Source: an uncultured Eubacteriales bacterium
GTDB taxonomy: Bacteria; Bacillota; Clostridia; Peptostreptococcales; Anaerovoracaceae
NCBI GenBank assembly: GCA_902776725.1
Contig: CACYQX010000004.1
Location: forward strand, 49,465-113,464
Reading direction: 5' to 3'
Length of the DNA stretch: 64,000 nucleotides
Program-made: the position numbers and the translations under genes
In this document: positions 1 to 7,545 of the stretch, one piece after another
Layout: every line of letters begins with the position of its first letter
Numbering within the stretch: the stretch's first letter is position 1
Notes under the pieces: model-generated
Seen by the model: only the letters and a program-made list of their open reading frames with translations
Told to the model about the DNA's origin: nothing
Database searches by the model: none

Positions 1-1720
1 CGCGTTTATAAATCTGCTTACGGTAATCGACAATATCAATCAGGACGTGCCGCTTCTCAGCGTTCTCCACTCCGGTATATTCGGCTTCACATCAAAGGAA
101 CTCGCCGAGATAAGGGTGCTTTGCAGAAACGGAAGCTTTGCGGATGCGTTTACAAATCTCGCAAAGTCAGAAGATTATGAGGAAGAGACGGATGCGGAGA
201 AGGCAGGAGCAATAACAACGGACGAAAAGCAGAAGCTAATAACAAAATGCAAGGCTGTGCTCGAAAAGATTTCCTATTGGCAGGATCTTTCTCTCGCTAT
301 GCCGCTCGATAAATATATTTGGAGACTTATGCTCGAGAGCAATTGCTATGTTTCGATGGGGGCTCTTCCGAGAGGCGGCGCGCGCCAGGCAAATCTCAGG
401 GCACTCTGCGATATGGCTGAAAAATATGCCGCTGAGAGGCAGGCTACTCTCTACGGATTCCTCAATTACGTAAGTGCGGTCAAGGCAGGAAACGTAAAGA
501 TTCCGGAGGTCAGTGCGCTTGGCGAGGGAGATGACGTTGTTCGCATAATGACAATCCACAAGAGCAAAGGTCTCGAATTCCCGATGGTTATAATAAGCGG
601 GTTGGGTAGCTCAAAGACATATGGGCGCGGAGGCACTTTCCGCCTTCATAAGGACATAGGGCTTGCGCTTACTCTTAAGTCGGGCAAGGAGCATTGGAAA
701 AAAGATGTCCTGCTCCAATCCATGATAAAATCGCGCGCTCAGCAGGAAGAGATTGAAGAGGAGATAAGAGTTCTCTATGTTGCGCTTACGAGAGCGAGGG
801 ACATCCTCTACCTTGTCGGATACGAGGATAAGGACATAGATGAGTTTGCGGAAAACGGTATTATATCAACCTCTCAATATATGAAGATGATAATTCCGGG
901 TCACGATTATAAAGTGTTCCATGTAAGCGCAGAGTCGGAAGTATCTGATAAAGAGATTGTATCTCCGGTGGAGCGTTTTGATATTCCTGAGCTTACCGAG
1001 GAAAAGAAAGAAGCGATATTGGCTCAGCTGAATTACAGATATCCTTTTGAGGAAGCGCGCAAACTGAAGTCAAAGTATTCGGTAAGCGAACTAAATAAGT
1101 CCGATGCGAAAGAGGCGGATGGTGAAGGCGTACGGCCGCAAAGGACATTCTTTGTTGCTTCAAACAGCGAAGATGTAGGCGGAATCCTTGCTGACATCAC
1201 TGCCGCTGAGCGCGGAACGGCATATCATAAGGTGTTTGAGAGACTTGATTTTGCCAAGGCGTCTGACGAAGGATATATAGATGCAGAGCTCAATATCATG
1301 GAAGAGAAAGGGATTCTCTCCGAAGAGGAAAAAGCTGCGGTCGAAGTAGATAGGATAAAGGCTTTCTTTGAAACGGATATCGGAAGACGGGCAGCGGCCG
1401 CGGCCACGCGTGGCATGCTCGAAAAGGAGAGACCTTTCACGCTCGTAATAGACAAGGACGGACATGACGTCCTTGTTCAGGGCGTAATAGACTGCTATTT
1501 CAGGGAAGAGATTGACGGAGAACTCAGAACGGTCCTCCTGGATTACAAGAGCAACAAAGTCAGAAAAGACCTTCCAATCGAGGAGGAAATCAAGAGACTT
1601 TCGGATATGTATAGGAAGCAGCTTGAGATATATCGCATAGCGCTTACCGAAGCCGGGCTCGTGCCTGTTGACGATGCATATCTATATCTTCTGGATATAG
1701 GGCGGGCCATCTCGGTGTGA
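1..1720 (+). CDS. addA: ATP-dependent helicase/nuclease subunit A (AddA), 3' part
   Basis: This is the C-terminal ~570 residues of AddA, the helicase-nuclease subunit that resects double-strand breaks with AddB. The frame is open from base 2, so the gene begins upstream of the window and the GTG at 47 is not its start. Helicase motif V (IHKSKGLEFP, near 553-582) and motif VI (LYVALTRARD, near 772-801) are present. The RecB-type nuclease domain follows: GTAYHKVFERLD, then GVIDCYF and the catalytic LLDYKSNK near 1540-1557. The protein ends in the family-typical YLLDIGRAISV. addB would be expected upstream, outside the window. A structured RNA element starts about 50 bases after the stop, so ribU is probably a separate transcription unit. 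The identification is secure. Confidence 0.95.
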   Translation, partial: AFINLLTVIDNINQDVPLLSVLHSGIFGFTSKELAEIRVLCRNGSFADAFTNLAKSEDYEEETDAEKAGAITTDEKQKLITKCKAVLEKISYWQDLSLAMPLDKYIWRLMLESNCYVSMGALPRGGARQANLRALCDMAEKYAAERQATLYGFLNYVSAVKAGNVKIPEVSALGEGDDVVRIMTIHKSKGLEFPMVIISGLGSSKTYGRGGTFRLHKDIGLALTLKSGKEHWKKDVLLQSMIKSRAQQEEIEEEIRVLYVALTRARDILYLVGYEDKDIDEFAENGIISTSQYMKMIIPGHDYKVFHVSAESEVSDKEIVSPVERFDIPELTEEKKEAILAQLNYRYPFEEARKLKSKYSVSELNKSDAKEADGEGVRPQRTFFVASNSEDVGGILADITAAERGTAYHKVFERLDFAKASDEGYIDAELNIMEEKGILSEEEKAAVEVDRIKAFFETDIGRRAAAAATRGMLEKERPFTLVIDKDGHDVLVQGVIDCYFREEIDGELRTVLLDYKSNKVRKDLPIEEEIKRLSDMYRKQLEIYRIALTEAGLVPVDDAYLYLLDIGRAISV

Positions 1721-1772
1721 GCATATTGACTTTTGGTCCGCGGAGTACTAACATACTAAACATAATAGAACT

Positions 1773-1907
1773 ATCTTTGAGGCAGGTGTAATTCCTGACC
1801 GGTGGTAAAAGTCCACAAACCTTGCGGGTGTGCCCGCATGGCCGATCCGGTGAAATTCCGGAACCGACGGTGTTCGTCAGATGACGTCAGTCCGGATGGG
1901 AAAAGAT
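1773..1907 (+). ncRNA. FMN (RFN) riboswitch
   Basis: The conserved RFN core is readable: ATCTTTGAGGCAGG, ATTCCTGACCGG, AAAAGTCCAC, GGTGAAATTCCGGAACCGAC, and the closing AGTCCGGATGGGAAAAGAT. The two ends (ATCTTT and AAAAGAT) form the basal P1 stem. It lies directly upstream of a riboflavin transporter gene, the normal context. FMN binding is expected to lower ribU expression. Confidence 0.96.
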
Positions 1908-1923
1908 GGACCAATGTTATCGG

Positions 1924-1973
1924 ATACCTTTTATTTGGGCGATGATTACGGTTCATCGCGAAATAGGAGGTAT
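1924..1973 (+). promoter_or_regulatory. SD-sequestering hairpin of the FMN riboswitch
   Basis: Bases 1924-1936 (ATACCTTTTATTT) can pair without a break with 1961-1973 (AAATAGGAGGTAT), giving a 13-bp stem with two G-U pairs around a 24-nt loop. The right arm contains the AGGAGG ribosome site of ribU, so this looks like a translational expression platform. The 3' strand of P1 (AAAAG, 1901-1905) could alternatively pair with CTTTT at 1928-1932, a possible anti-sequestor. The switching model is inference. Confidence 0.8.
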
Positions 1974-1979
1974 TTTTTA

Positions 1980-2648
1980 ATGCAAACAGGAAGAAAAACA
2001 AAACTCGATACCAAGGCCTTTGCGGTAATGGGAATGCTATCTGCAATCGCCTTTGTTGCAAAATTGATTTCAAACGTATTCCCGATGGTTTCGGGATTTC
2101 TGTCCTTTGATCTTAAGGACGTAATCATAGTGATTGCAGGTTTCATGATGGGACCCGTGGCGTCGGTCCTTATTTCCATCGTCGTATCCTTTGTCGAGAT
2201 GGTAACGATAAGCATGACGGGTCCGATTGGGTTTTTGATGAACGTACTCGCAAGCTGCGCATTCGCAGTCACCGCATCGGTTATCTATCACAGAAACAGG
2301 AAGATGAGTGGAGCAGTAACCGGACTCCTTGCGGGAGTGCTCGTCATGACCGGAGTAATGATTCTTTGGAACTGGCTGATTACGCCGCTCTATATGGGCG
2401 TTCCGAGAGAAGTTGTTGAGGGGATGCTTCTTCCGGTATTCCTTCCGTTCAACCTGGTCAAAGGCGGCATTAACGCAACGCTCGCCATGATCCTCTATAA
2501 ACCGATTGTTGGTGCCCTTAGAAAGGCGCGCCTCATAGAGGATGGCGGGGTAGGAAATAGAACGACCAAATGGGGCGTGCTGGCGGTTTCGCTAGTGCTA
2601 CTTGCGACATTTGTTCTTTTGGGCCTCGTGCTCGCAGGAGTAATTTAA
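1980..2648 (+). CDS. ribU: Riboflavin ECF transporter S component RibU
   Basis: A 222-residue polytopic membrane protein, the substrate-binding S component of an energy-coupling-factor transporter for riboflavin. The ATG at 1980 is chosen because AGGAGG (1965-1970) precedes it at normal spacing; an upstream GTG in the same frame lies inside the riboswitch. Family features are the ALDTK-like N-terminal segment (TKLDTKAFAVMGMLSAIAF), FLSFDLKDVIIVIAGFMMGP and a C-terminal helix pair around residues 170-215; about six membrane helices are visible. The shared ECF module (EcfA/A'/T) is not in this window. The FMN riboswitch supports the substrate assignment. A hairpin terminator follows the stop. 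Confidence 0.93.
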   Translation: MQTGRKTKLDTKAFAVMGMLSAIAFVAKLISNVFPMVSGFLSFDLKDVIIVIAGFMMGPVASVLISIVVSFVEMVTISMTGPIGFLMNVLASCAFAVTASVIYHRNRKMSGAVTGLLAGVLVMTGVMILWNWLITPLYMGVPREVVEGMLLPVFLPFNLVKGGINATLAMILYKPIVGALRKARLIEDGGVGNRTTKWGVLAVSLVLLATFVLLGLVLAGVI

Positions 2649-2662
2649 TTGAAAAGTCAACG

Positions 2663-2698
2663 TTTTCCCGCTTGTAAAAAGAGCGGGAAAAATTTTCC
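2663..2698 (+). terminator. Rho-independent terminator of ribU
   Basis: A 10-bp stem TTTTCCCGCT (2663-2672) / AGCGGGAAAA (2682-2691) with a 9-nt loop is followed by ATTTT. It separates ribU from hsp20. Confidence 0.85.
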
Positions 2699-2705
2699 GG
2701 AATAA

Positions 2706-2747
2706 TTAGCACTCACCACTTGACAGTGCTAACAAAAGTGCTATAAT
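2706..2747 (+). promoter_or_regulatory. CIRCE operator overlapping the hsp20 promoter
   Basis: TTAGCACTC (2706-2714), a 9-nt spacer, then CAGTGCTAA (2724-2732) matches the HrcA operator TTAGCACTC-N9-GAGTGCTAA with one mismatch in the right arm. The mismatch creates the -35 TTGACA (2720-2725). TATAAT lies at 2742-2747 after a 16-nt spacer. The operator therefore sits over the -35 element, consistent with HrcA repression. Confidence 0.92.
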
Positions 2748-2857
2748 GAGGGTGCCAAAGGGGTTTGGCAAATATTTTAAAGACACACGCGAGGCTTTGG
2801 AAATCCCGCCGAAGTCGCAGGAAACCGGGCCGAGCGCAGAATAATGGAGGTAGAAAG

Positions 2858-3286
2858 ATGTTATTCCCAAGTGTATTCAGAAACAATTTTTTCGATGATT
2901 TCAATGATTTCATGGATTTCCCGACAGTGACGAGAAAGAGCACGGGAACTCTTATGAAGAGCGATGTAAAGGATGCAGGAGACCATTTTGAACTCGACAT
3001 GGATCTTCCGGGATTCAAGAAGGAGGATGTAAAACTCCAGCTCAAGGACGGCGTTCTTAAGGTATCCGCAACGACCAAGACGGTCAACGAGGAGAAGGAC
3101 GAGAACGGAAAATATATCCGCCGCGAGAGATTCCAGGGTACCTGCGAAAGAAGCTTCTACGTAGGCGAGAATCTTACCGAAGAAGATATCAAGGCAAAGT
3201 TCTCCGACGGAGTGCTTTCGGTAAACGTACCGAAGAAGGAAGCAAAGCCGCAGATTGAGGAGAGCAAGTATATCGCAATCGAATAA
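2858..3286 (+). CDS. hsp20: Small heat-shock protein Hsp20 (alpha-crystallin family)
   Basis: A 142-residue ATP-independent holdase chaperone that binds unfolding proteins under stress. The ATG at 2858 has GGAGG at 2846-2850; an upstream in-frame start at 2765 has none and would precede the ribosome site. The alpha-crystallin domain spans roughly residues 40-135: ELDMDLPGFKKEDVKLQL, RRERFQGTCERSFYVGENL, and the domain-closing FSDGVLSVNVPK. The short C-terminal tail SKYIAIE resembles the clostridial Hsp18 ending. The promoter overlaps a CIRCE element, so HrcA is the expected regulator; hrcA and dnaK are not in the window. The ~110-nt leader between the -10 and the ATG contains no other gene. 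Confidence 0.95.
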   Translation: MLFPSVFRNNFFDDFNDFMDFPTVTRKSTGTLMKSDVKDAGDHFELDMDLPGFKKEDVKLQLKDGVLKVSATTKTVNEEKDENGKYIRRERFQGTCERSFYVGENLTEEDIKAKFSDGVLSVNVPKKEAKPQIEESKYIAIE

Positions 3287-3313
3287 TCCGAGAAATTCAA
3301 CGGAAAGCACGTA

Positions 3314-3342
3314 AAGGGCGGCCAAAAGGCCGTCCTTTTTAT
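3314..3342 (+). terminator. Terminator of hsp20
   Basis: Stem AAGGGCGGCC (3314-3323) / GGCCGTCCTT (3328-3337), loop AAAA, followed by a T tract. Confidence 0.9.
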
Positions 3343-3375
3343 TACTTTATTATTATAAAGAGGCAGAATCTATGA

Positions 3376-3387
3376 TATAATTATTCC
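3376..3387 (+). promoter_or_regulatory. -10 element immediately before mrpE, possible leaderless start
   Basis: TATAAT at 3376-3381 ends six bases before the mrpE ATG at 3388. No purine-rich ribosome site lies between them, and the preceding 30 bases are AT-rich terminator tail. Transcription from this hexamer would begin at or next to the A of ATG. No convincing -35 is visible. The same arrangement precedes rsmJ and comF. Confidence 0.5.
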
Positions 3388-3846
3388 ATGTGTATAATTT
3401 TTTTGCTAATCTGGCTAATCTTTAATGGCAGAGTTACGCCGGAGATACTGATAATAGGATGCGCGCTGAGTCTTGGGGTATCGTTTCTCTTCTATAAGGC
3501 TTTGGGTTATCCAATATCAACGGACAAAAAAATATTCAAGAATTTCCCCTTGCTTTTGTTATATGCGGGGAATTTGATTGTGGAAATATTTAAGGCAGCC
3601 ATTCAGGTTGCATCTTTGGTTTGGGGTAAAAACAAAGGACCCGATCCGGTAATGGTTGAGTTCCACTCCGGACTCGAAGGGGAGCTATCAAATGTCCTCC
3701 TTGCAAATTCTATTACGCTGACACCGGGTACGTTTACCGTTCACCAAGAGGGGGATAGGTTTATAGTGCACTGCCTTAGGCCTGAATACGCGGAGGGGAT
3801 TGAAGAATCCTCTTTTATTCAACTTCTTAGGAGGGTAGGGAGATGA
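3388..3846 (+). CDS. mrpE: Na+/H+ antiporter subunit MrpE/MnhE
   Basis: A 152-residue membrane protein of the MrpE (MnhE) family, an accessory subunit of the multisubunit Mrp cation/proton antiporter. Two N-terminal hydrophobic helices (residues 1-35) are followed by a third segment around 48-75 and a soluble C-terminal domain with the family-typical LLANSITLTPGTFTV segment, then HCL. It opens a ten-gene operon whose genes mostly overlap by a few bases; its stop overlaps the ATG of mrpF. The start is the first possible methionine and gives a normal family length, but it has no Shine-Dalgarno and lies just after a TATAAT. Confidence 0.92.
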   Translation: MCIIFLLIWLIFNGRVTPEILIIGCALSLGVSFLFYKALGYPISTDKKIFKNFPLLLLYAGNLIVEIFKAAIQVASLVWGKNKGPDPVMVEFHSGLEGELSNVLLANSITLTPGTFTVHQEGDRFIVHCLRPEYAEGIEESSFIQLLRRVGR

Positions 3847-4130
3847 GTGTTGAGAATGCTTATACAACTCTTTATTCTCTGTCGCTTCTTGTGATCGCAG
3901 TTCTAATCGCGGCGATGATTTACCGTTCTATTAAGGGACCGCAAATTACGGATCGACTTCTTTCTGTCAATATGATAAACACGCTTGTCATAGTGGCGTT
4001 TCTGATTCTCGGAGCGCTGCTCGACGAAGCATATCTTACCGACGTTGCGATTATCTATGCGCTAATCAGCTTCGTGTCTACCTTGGTTTTTGCGTCCGTC
4101 TATATAAGACGCAAGAAAGGGGGCAAATGA
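3843..4130 (+). CDS. mrpF: Antiporter subunit MrpF/MnhF
   Basis: A 95-residue subunit with three predicted membrane helices (about 11-30, 42-60, 67-88). The family core is readable: YRSIKGPQITDRLLSVNMINT (an amphipathic connector), then DVAIIYALISFVSTL. MrpF is a small structural subunit of the Mrp antiporter membrane complex. It overlaps mrpE (ATGA) and mrpG, indicating translational coupling; GGAGGG at 3832-3837, within the end of mrpE, serves as its ribosome site. Confidence 0.93.
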   Translation: MSVENAYTTLYSLSLLVIAVLIAAMIYRSIKGPQITDRLLSVNMINTLVIVAFLILGALLDEAYLTDVAIIYALISFVSTLVFASVYIRRKKGGK

Positions 4131-4462
4131 TGGCGTGGATTAGATTTGGACTTACCGCAACTCTTTTGACCCTTGCGCTGATTTCGATGGCTTCCGCTGT
4201 TCTCGGAAACTTCAGATTTGGATTTATCATGAACAGAATACATGCTGCCGGAATAGGAGACACCGTAGGTGTATTTTTGGCTGCACTCGCCGTCGCAATC
4301 GGAATCGGCACACCATCCGTAATCCTCAAGATAGCGATGATTTTGATCTTTATGTGGTGCACATCGCCTGTTGCAACGCATTTCCTCGGTCAGATCGAAT
4401 ACTATATGGACGACACTCTGGATGAACACGTGCGAAGGGAGGACGAAGATGACGATAATTGA
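4127..4462 (+). CDS. mrpG: Antiporter subunit MrpG/MnhG
   Basis: A 111-residue MrpG-family protein with three hydrophobic segments. The characteristic NRIHAAGIGDTVGV signature (about residues 36-49) and the PVATHFLGQ segment after the last helix are present. The acidic tail (HVRREDEDDDN) is cytoplasmic-like. The start ATGATG at 4127-4132 allows either methionine. It overlaps mrpF by 4 bases and the next gene by 14. It is part of the small-subunit module needed for antiporter assembly. Confidence 0.93.
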   Translation: MMAWIRFGLTATLLTLALISMASAVLGNFRFGFIMNRIHAAGIGDTVGVFLAALAVAIGIGTPSVILKIAMILIFMWCTSPVATHFLGQIEYYMDDTLDEHVRREDEDDDN

Positions 4463-4718
4463 AATCTTTAAGCTAGTCCTGCTTTTGCTTTTGGTTGTAT
4501 GTGCGGTAAGCGTAAACCTTACCAAGAAGCTGCTTCCCGCAGTTGTTATTTTCATGTCGTACAGCATCATCATGGCTATTATCTGGGCCATGATGGAGGC
4601 GCCGGATCTCGCCGTTACAGAGGCCGCAGTCGGCGCGGGTGTTACGGGCATACTTTTCTTCTTGACGCTCAGAAAATTCCGCAAGTCGGACGACAATAGA
4701 GAGGAGGACATCGAATGA
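4449..4718 (+). CDS. MbhD-like (DUF4040) subunit of the antiporter
   Basis: An 89-residue, three-helix protein containing MMEAPDLAVTEAAVGAGVTGILFF, the signature of the MbhD/DUF4040 family, homologous to a domain found at the C-terminal end of MrpA. In this operon type a free-standing copy replaces that part of MrpA. The start ATG at 4449 overlaps the end of mrpG; GAGGAC at 4439-4444 serves as the ribosome site. The stop overlaps the next start (ATGA). The family call is firm; the gene name varies between Mrp and Mbh nomenclature. Confidence 0.87.
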   Translation: MTIIEIFKLVLLLLLVVCAVSVNLTKKLLPAVVIFMSYSIIMAIIWAMMEAPDLAVTEAAVGAGVTGILFFLTLRKFRKSDDNREEDIE

Positions 4719-5650
4719 AAGATATCCTCCGTAAATGGCTCGCAGACGAACTCTCCGGAATGGAAGATTTTCTGGATACGGAAAAAACTCCGGATGCGAC
4801 AAGGGAAGAAATAAATAAAAAAGAATCGGAATGGGAGCGCTCGCTCGAGTTGAGCTCGGAAACAAAGTCTGTTGCAAAAACCGTAACGAGAGACTTTAAC
4901 GTTTTCTATCGGATAATGGCGGTGGTAAGCTGCATTGTATTTGCCGTAGTCATGCTCTATGTTGTTGCGCATCTTCCGGAATTCGGACAGGCAAATCCCG
5001 CGGCGGACGAAGTTGCAAATAGATATATCGAAAAGGGCCTCGAGGAAACCGGTGCTGTAAACGTGGTCGCAGGAATGATCTTGGACTACCGTGCATTCGA
5101 CACCCTCGGTGAATCCTTCGTCCTGTTTACTGCGCTTATCTGTTCGACGGTTCTTCTTAGACTCGACAGAAAGAAGAAGGCGGAAGATGGTCGCATCGCA
5201 GGTCGCGATACGTATTTCGATACATCGGGCGACTCGATACTTAGGTCGGTCGGACTCTTCCTCTTCCCATGCATTATGATGTTCGGTATCTATGTCGTTT
5301 TGAACGGACATATTTCGCCGGGCGGAGGATTCTCGGGCGGCGCAATACTCGGCGCGGGACTTATAATACTTTCTTCATCGCTCGGTTTTTCCAAGGCGGA
5401 TACTTTGCTCACTTATAAGAGGCTTAACATACTTTCGTTCATAGCGCTGGGATTCTACAGTCTTTCCAAATGCTATGTATTCTTTATCGGAGCGAATGGA
5501 ATTCACAATCCCATACCAAAGGGAATAGCTGGAGCTATTTTCTCTGCGGGACTAATCCTTCCGCTCAATATTGCGGTAGGACTTGTTGTCGCCTGTACGA
5601 TGTACGGCTTCTTCTCGCTATTCAGGAGAGGAGGGATAGGCAATGATTGA
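4715..5650 (+). CDS. mrpB: MbhE-MrpB fusion subunit of the antiporter
   Basis: A 311-residue protein combining an MbhE-like N-terminal half and an MrpB (MnhB) C-terminal half. Residues 1-65 are charged and soluble-looking, which is unusual. A membrane segment follows at about 67-85, then the YRAFDTLGESFVLFTALI segment typical of MbhE/MrpA C-termini. The MnhB domain (about 170-305) has the hallmark NGHISPGGGFSGGAILG near residue 199. It overlaps the genes on both sides. With the preceding MbhD-like protein it supplies modules that in classical Mrp complexes belong to MrpA and MrpB. Confidence 0.88.
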   Translation: MKDILRKWLADELSGMEDFLDTEKTPDATREEINKKESEWERSLELSSETKSVAKTVTRDFNVFYRIMAVVSCIVFAVVMLYVVAHLPEFGQANPAADEVANRYIEKGLEETGAVNVVAGMILDYRAFDTLGESFVLFTALICSTVLLRLDRKKKAEDGRIAGRDTYFDTSGDSILRSVGLFLFPCIMMFGIYVVLNGHISPGGGFSGGAILGAGLIILSSSLGFSKADTLLTYKRLNILSFIALGFYSLSKCYVFFIGANGIHNPIPKGIAGAIFSAGLILPLNIAVGLVVACTMYGFFSLFRRGGIGND

Positions 5651-6026
5651 TAAACTGCTCAGCAATTATCAAGAAGCTATCGCCATCATCCTCTTTGCGA
5701 TAGGATTTGCGACGCTGTTCTTCCAGAGAAATCTAATACGCAAGATTATTGGACTCAATATCATGGATACGGGGCTCTTCCTCTTCTTAACGTCGCTCGG
5801 TTATATCGAGGGAAGAAAGGCGCCGATTATAGTTGACGGTGTGACGAATGCCGCCGAATATGTTAACCCGATTCCTGCCGGACTCGTCCTAACGGGCATC
5901 GTTGTTTCCGTATCGGTTACGGCGGTTATGCTTTCGCTTTCAATCCGTCTCTACAGCAAATATCACACCTTGGATATGGACGAGATTTATAAACTCATCC
6001 AAAAAGAGAAGGAGGGCAGAGAATGA
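5643..6026 (+). CDS. mrpC: Antiporter subunit MrpC/MnhC (NuoK-like)
   Basis: A 127-residue, three-helix homologue of NuoK. Readable family features are GLNIMDTGLFLFL in helix 2, the long NPIPAGLVLTGIVVSVSVTAVMLSL in helix 3 and the intervening loop. The C-terminal tail (DMDEIYKLIQKEKEGRE) is charged. In complex I-like machines NuoK/MrpC carries conserved acidic residues on the proton path. It overlaps mrpB by 8 bases and the next gene by 4. Confidence 0.93.
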   Translation: MIDKLLSNYQEAIAIILFAIGFATLFFQRNLIRKIIGLNIMDTGLFLFLTSLGYIEGRKAPIIVDGVTNAAEYVNPIPAGLVLTGIVVSVSVTAVMLSLSIRLYSKYHTLDMDEIYKLIQKEKEGRE

Positions 6027-7513
6027 GTTTTGTCTGTAACCTTCCTCTCTTCATGATAATAGGGAGCCTCTTCCTTGCGGCGCTTTCGGTACTGCTTAAG
6101 AAGGCCGCAAAGATGATTACCATGGCTTGGCTCGCGGTACTCATGATCATGGATGTGATCGTAATTAACTATACATCCGTACACGGACAGTTCACATATT
6201 CCATGGGCGAGTTCCCTGCGCCGTGGGGAAATGAGATAAGAGCCGGAGTGCTTGAGGCCATCGTGCTTTTCATCTTCTTGGGAGTTATGCTTTTCTCCAT
6301 CATCGGAGGAGACAAATATCTAAAACTTCATATCGGAGAGAGTAAAGAGAATCTGTATTTTATTCTATTTGATCTATCGATAGCGGCGGTTTGCGCTCTC
6401 GTATTCACAAACGATATCTTCTCTGGATACGTATTCCTGGAGATACTTACGATGGCGAGCTGCGGACTCATGATTGTAAAAGAAGAAGGCAAGATAACCT
6501 TGGCGGCCATAAGGTATATGGTTCTCAACCTCTTTGGTTCGGGATTCTTCCTCTTAGGTGTGATTCTTCTATATGGAATGACGGGACATCTCCTCATGGT
6601 TCCGATGTCGGATGCGATTGCGGCGCTTTCAGAGGATCCGGAGATGAAACTGTCTCTGGCATTCTCGATAGGAGTTATGACGCTCGGGCTATCGATCAAG
6701 AGCGGACTGTTTCCGTTCTATTTCTGGATGCCGGATACCTACGGTTGGTCGACGCCGACAACAGCGGCGGTAATGAGCTCAGTCGTATCAAAGGCATATA
6801 TCTTCCTTCTCATCAAAGTTTATTACCGAGTAATCGGTCCTGAAGTGATGAAGGGTCTTCCGCTCCAGAATATACTCTTTGTTCTCGGAATTGGCGGAAT
6901 GATTATAGGTTCTCTTGCGGCGCTTCGCGAAAACAATATCAACAGAATGGTTGCTCTTTCTTCTGCGGCGCAGATAGGATATATATTCATGAGCTTGGGT
7001 ATGGGGCTTGAGGCTGCGTACGCGGCTGCTGTCTTCCATATGCTCGGACATGCGGTTACCAAGTCGCTTCTCTTCCTCACCGTACCGAGACTCGTGGATG
7101 TTTCGGATGGAAGCATGTCGTTCAGAGATCTTAAGGGGAGCGGTCTGAGGCACCCATTTGCCGGACTGATGTTTACCGCAGCATCATTTTCGATGGTTGG
7201 AATTCCGGTGTTTGTCGGATTCTCATCGAAGCTGTTTATAACCTTGGCAGCGTCAAAGGCGGAGCCAAAGGCGCTTTTCTATATTGCGATAGCATCACTC
7301 GTTATAAGTACGGTGCTGAATGCGCTTTATTTTATACGCACTGTGATTGGAATTTTCTCTCGTTCCGAAGGGGACGGTTTAAAGATAGAGTCCGCCAAGG
7401 AGGAACCGACTTATCTGGTTTCGAGCATCGGGCTTATGGGCGCAAATGTCTTCATGGGCATTTGTCCGATGGTTGTTTACGCACTTATCGAGCGAGGATT
7501 TCTTCAGCTCTAA
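6023..7513 (+). CDS. mrpD: MrpD/NuoN-type proton-channel subunit, first copy
   Basis: A 496-residue antiporter-like subunit with about 14 membrane helices. The proton_antipo_M core is clear: YVFLEILTMASCGLMI (with the channel Glu), SIKSGLFPFYFWMPDTYGWSTPTTAAVMSSVVSKAYIFLL (Lys/Pro motifs; residues about 230-268), and NNINRMVALSSAAQIGYIFM. It is the most divergent of the four copies in this operon (STPTTAAV instead of HPIAPAPASALL). It overlaps mrpC; a 32-nt gap with GGGAGG precedes the next gene. It is expected to conduct H+ or Na+ across the membrane as part of the complex. Confidence 0.88.
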   Translation: MSFVCNLPLFMIIGSLFLAALSVLLKKAAKMITMAWLAVLMIMDVIVINYTSVHGQFTYSMGEFPAPWGNEIRAGVLEAIVLFIFLGVMLFSIIGGDKYLKLHIGESKENLYFILFDLSIAAVCALVFTNDIFSGYVFLEILTMASCGLMIVKEEGKITLAAIRYMVLNLFGSGFFLLGVILLYGMTGHLLMVPMSDAIAALSEDPEMKLSLAFSIGVMTLGLSIKSGLFPFYFWMPDTYGWSTPTTAAVMSSVVSKAYIFLLIKVYYRVIGPEVMKGLPLQNILFVLGIGGMIIGSLAALRENNINRMVALSSAAQIGYIFMSLGMGLEAAYAAAVFHMLGHAVTKSLLFLTVPRLVDVSDGSMSFRDLKGSGLRHPFAGLMFTAASFSMVGIPVFVGFSSKLFITLAASKAEPKALFYIAIASLVISTVLNALYFIRTVIGIFSRSEGDGLKIESAKEEPTYLVSSIGLMGANVFMGICPMVVYALIERGFLQL

Positions 7514-7545
7514 TAAAGAATTAGTATTGTAATGGGAGGACAAAT

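Noticed and set aside
4100-5311. 403-codon minus-strand ORF opposite the antiporter genes
   Set aside because: The plus strand carries three well-conserved overlapping genes here; the antisense product has no domain and atypical composition.
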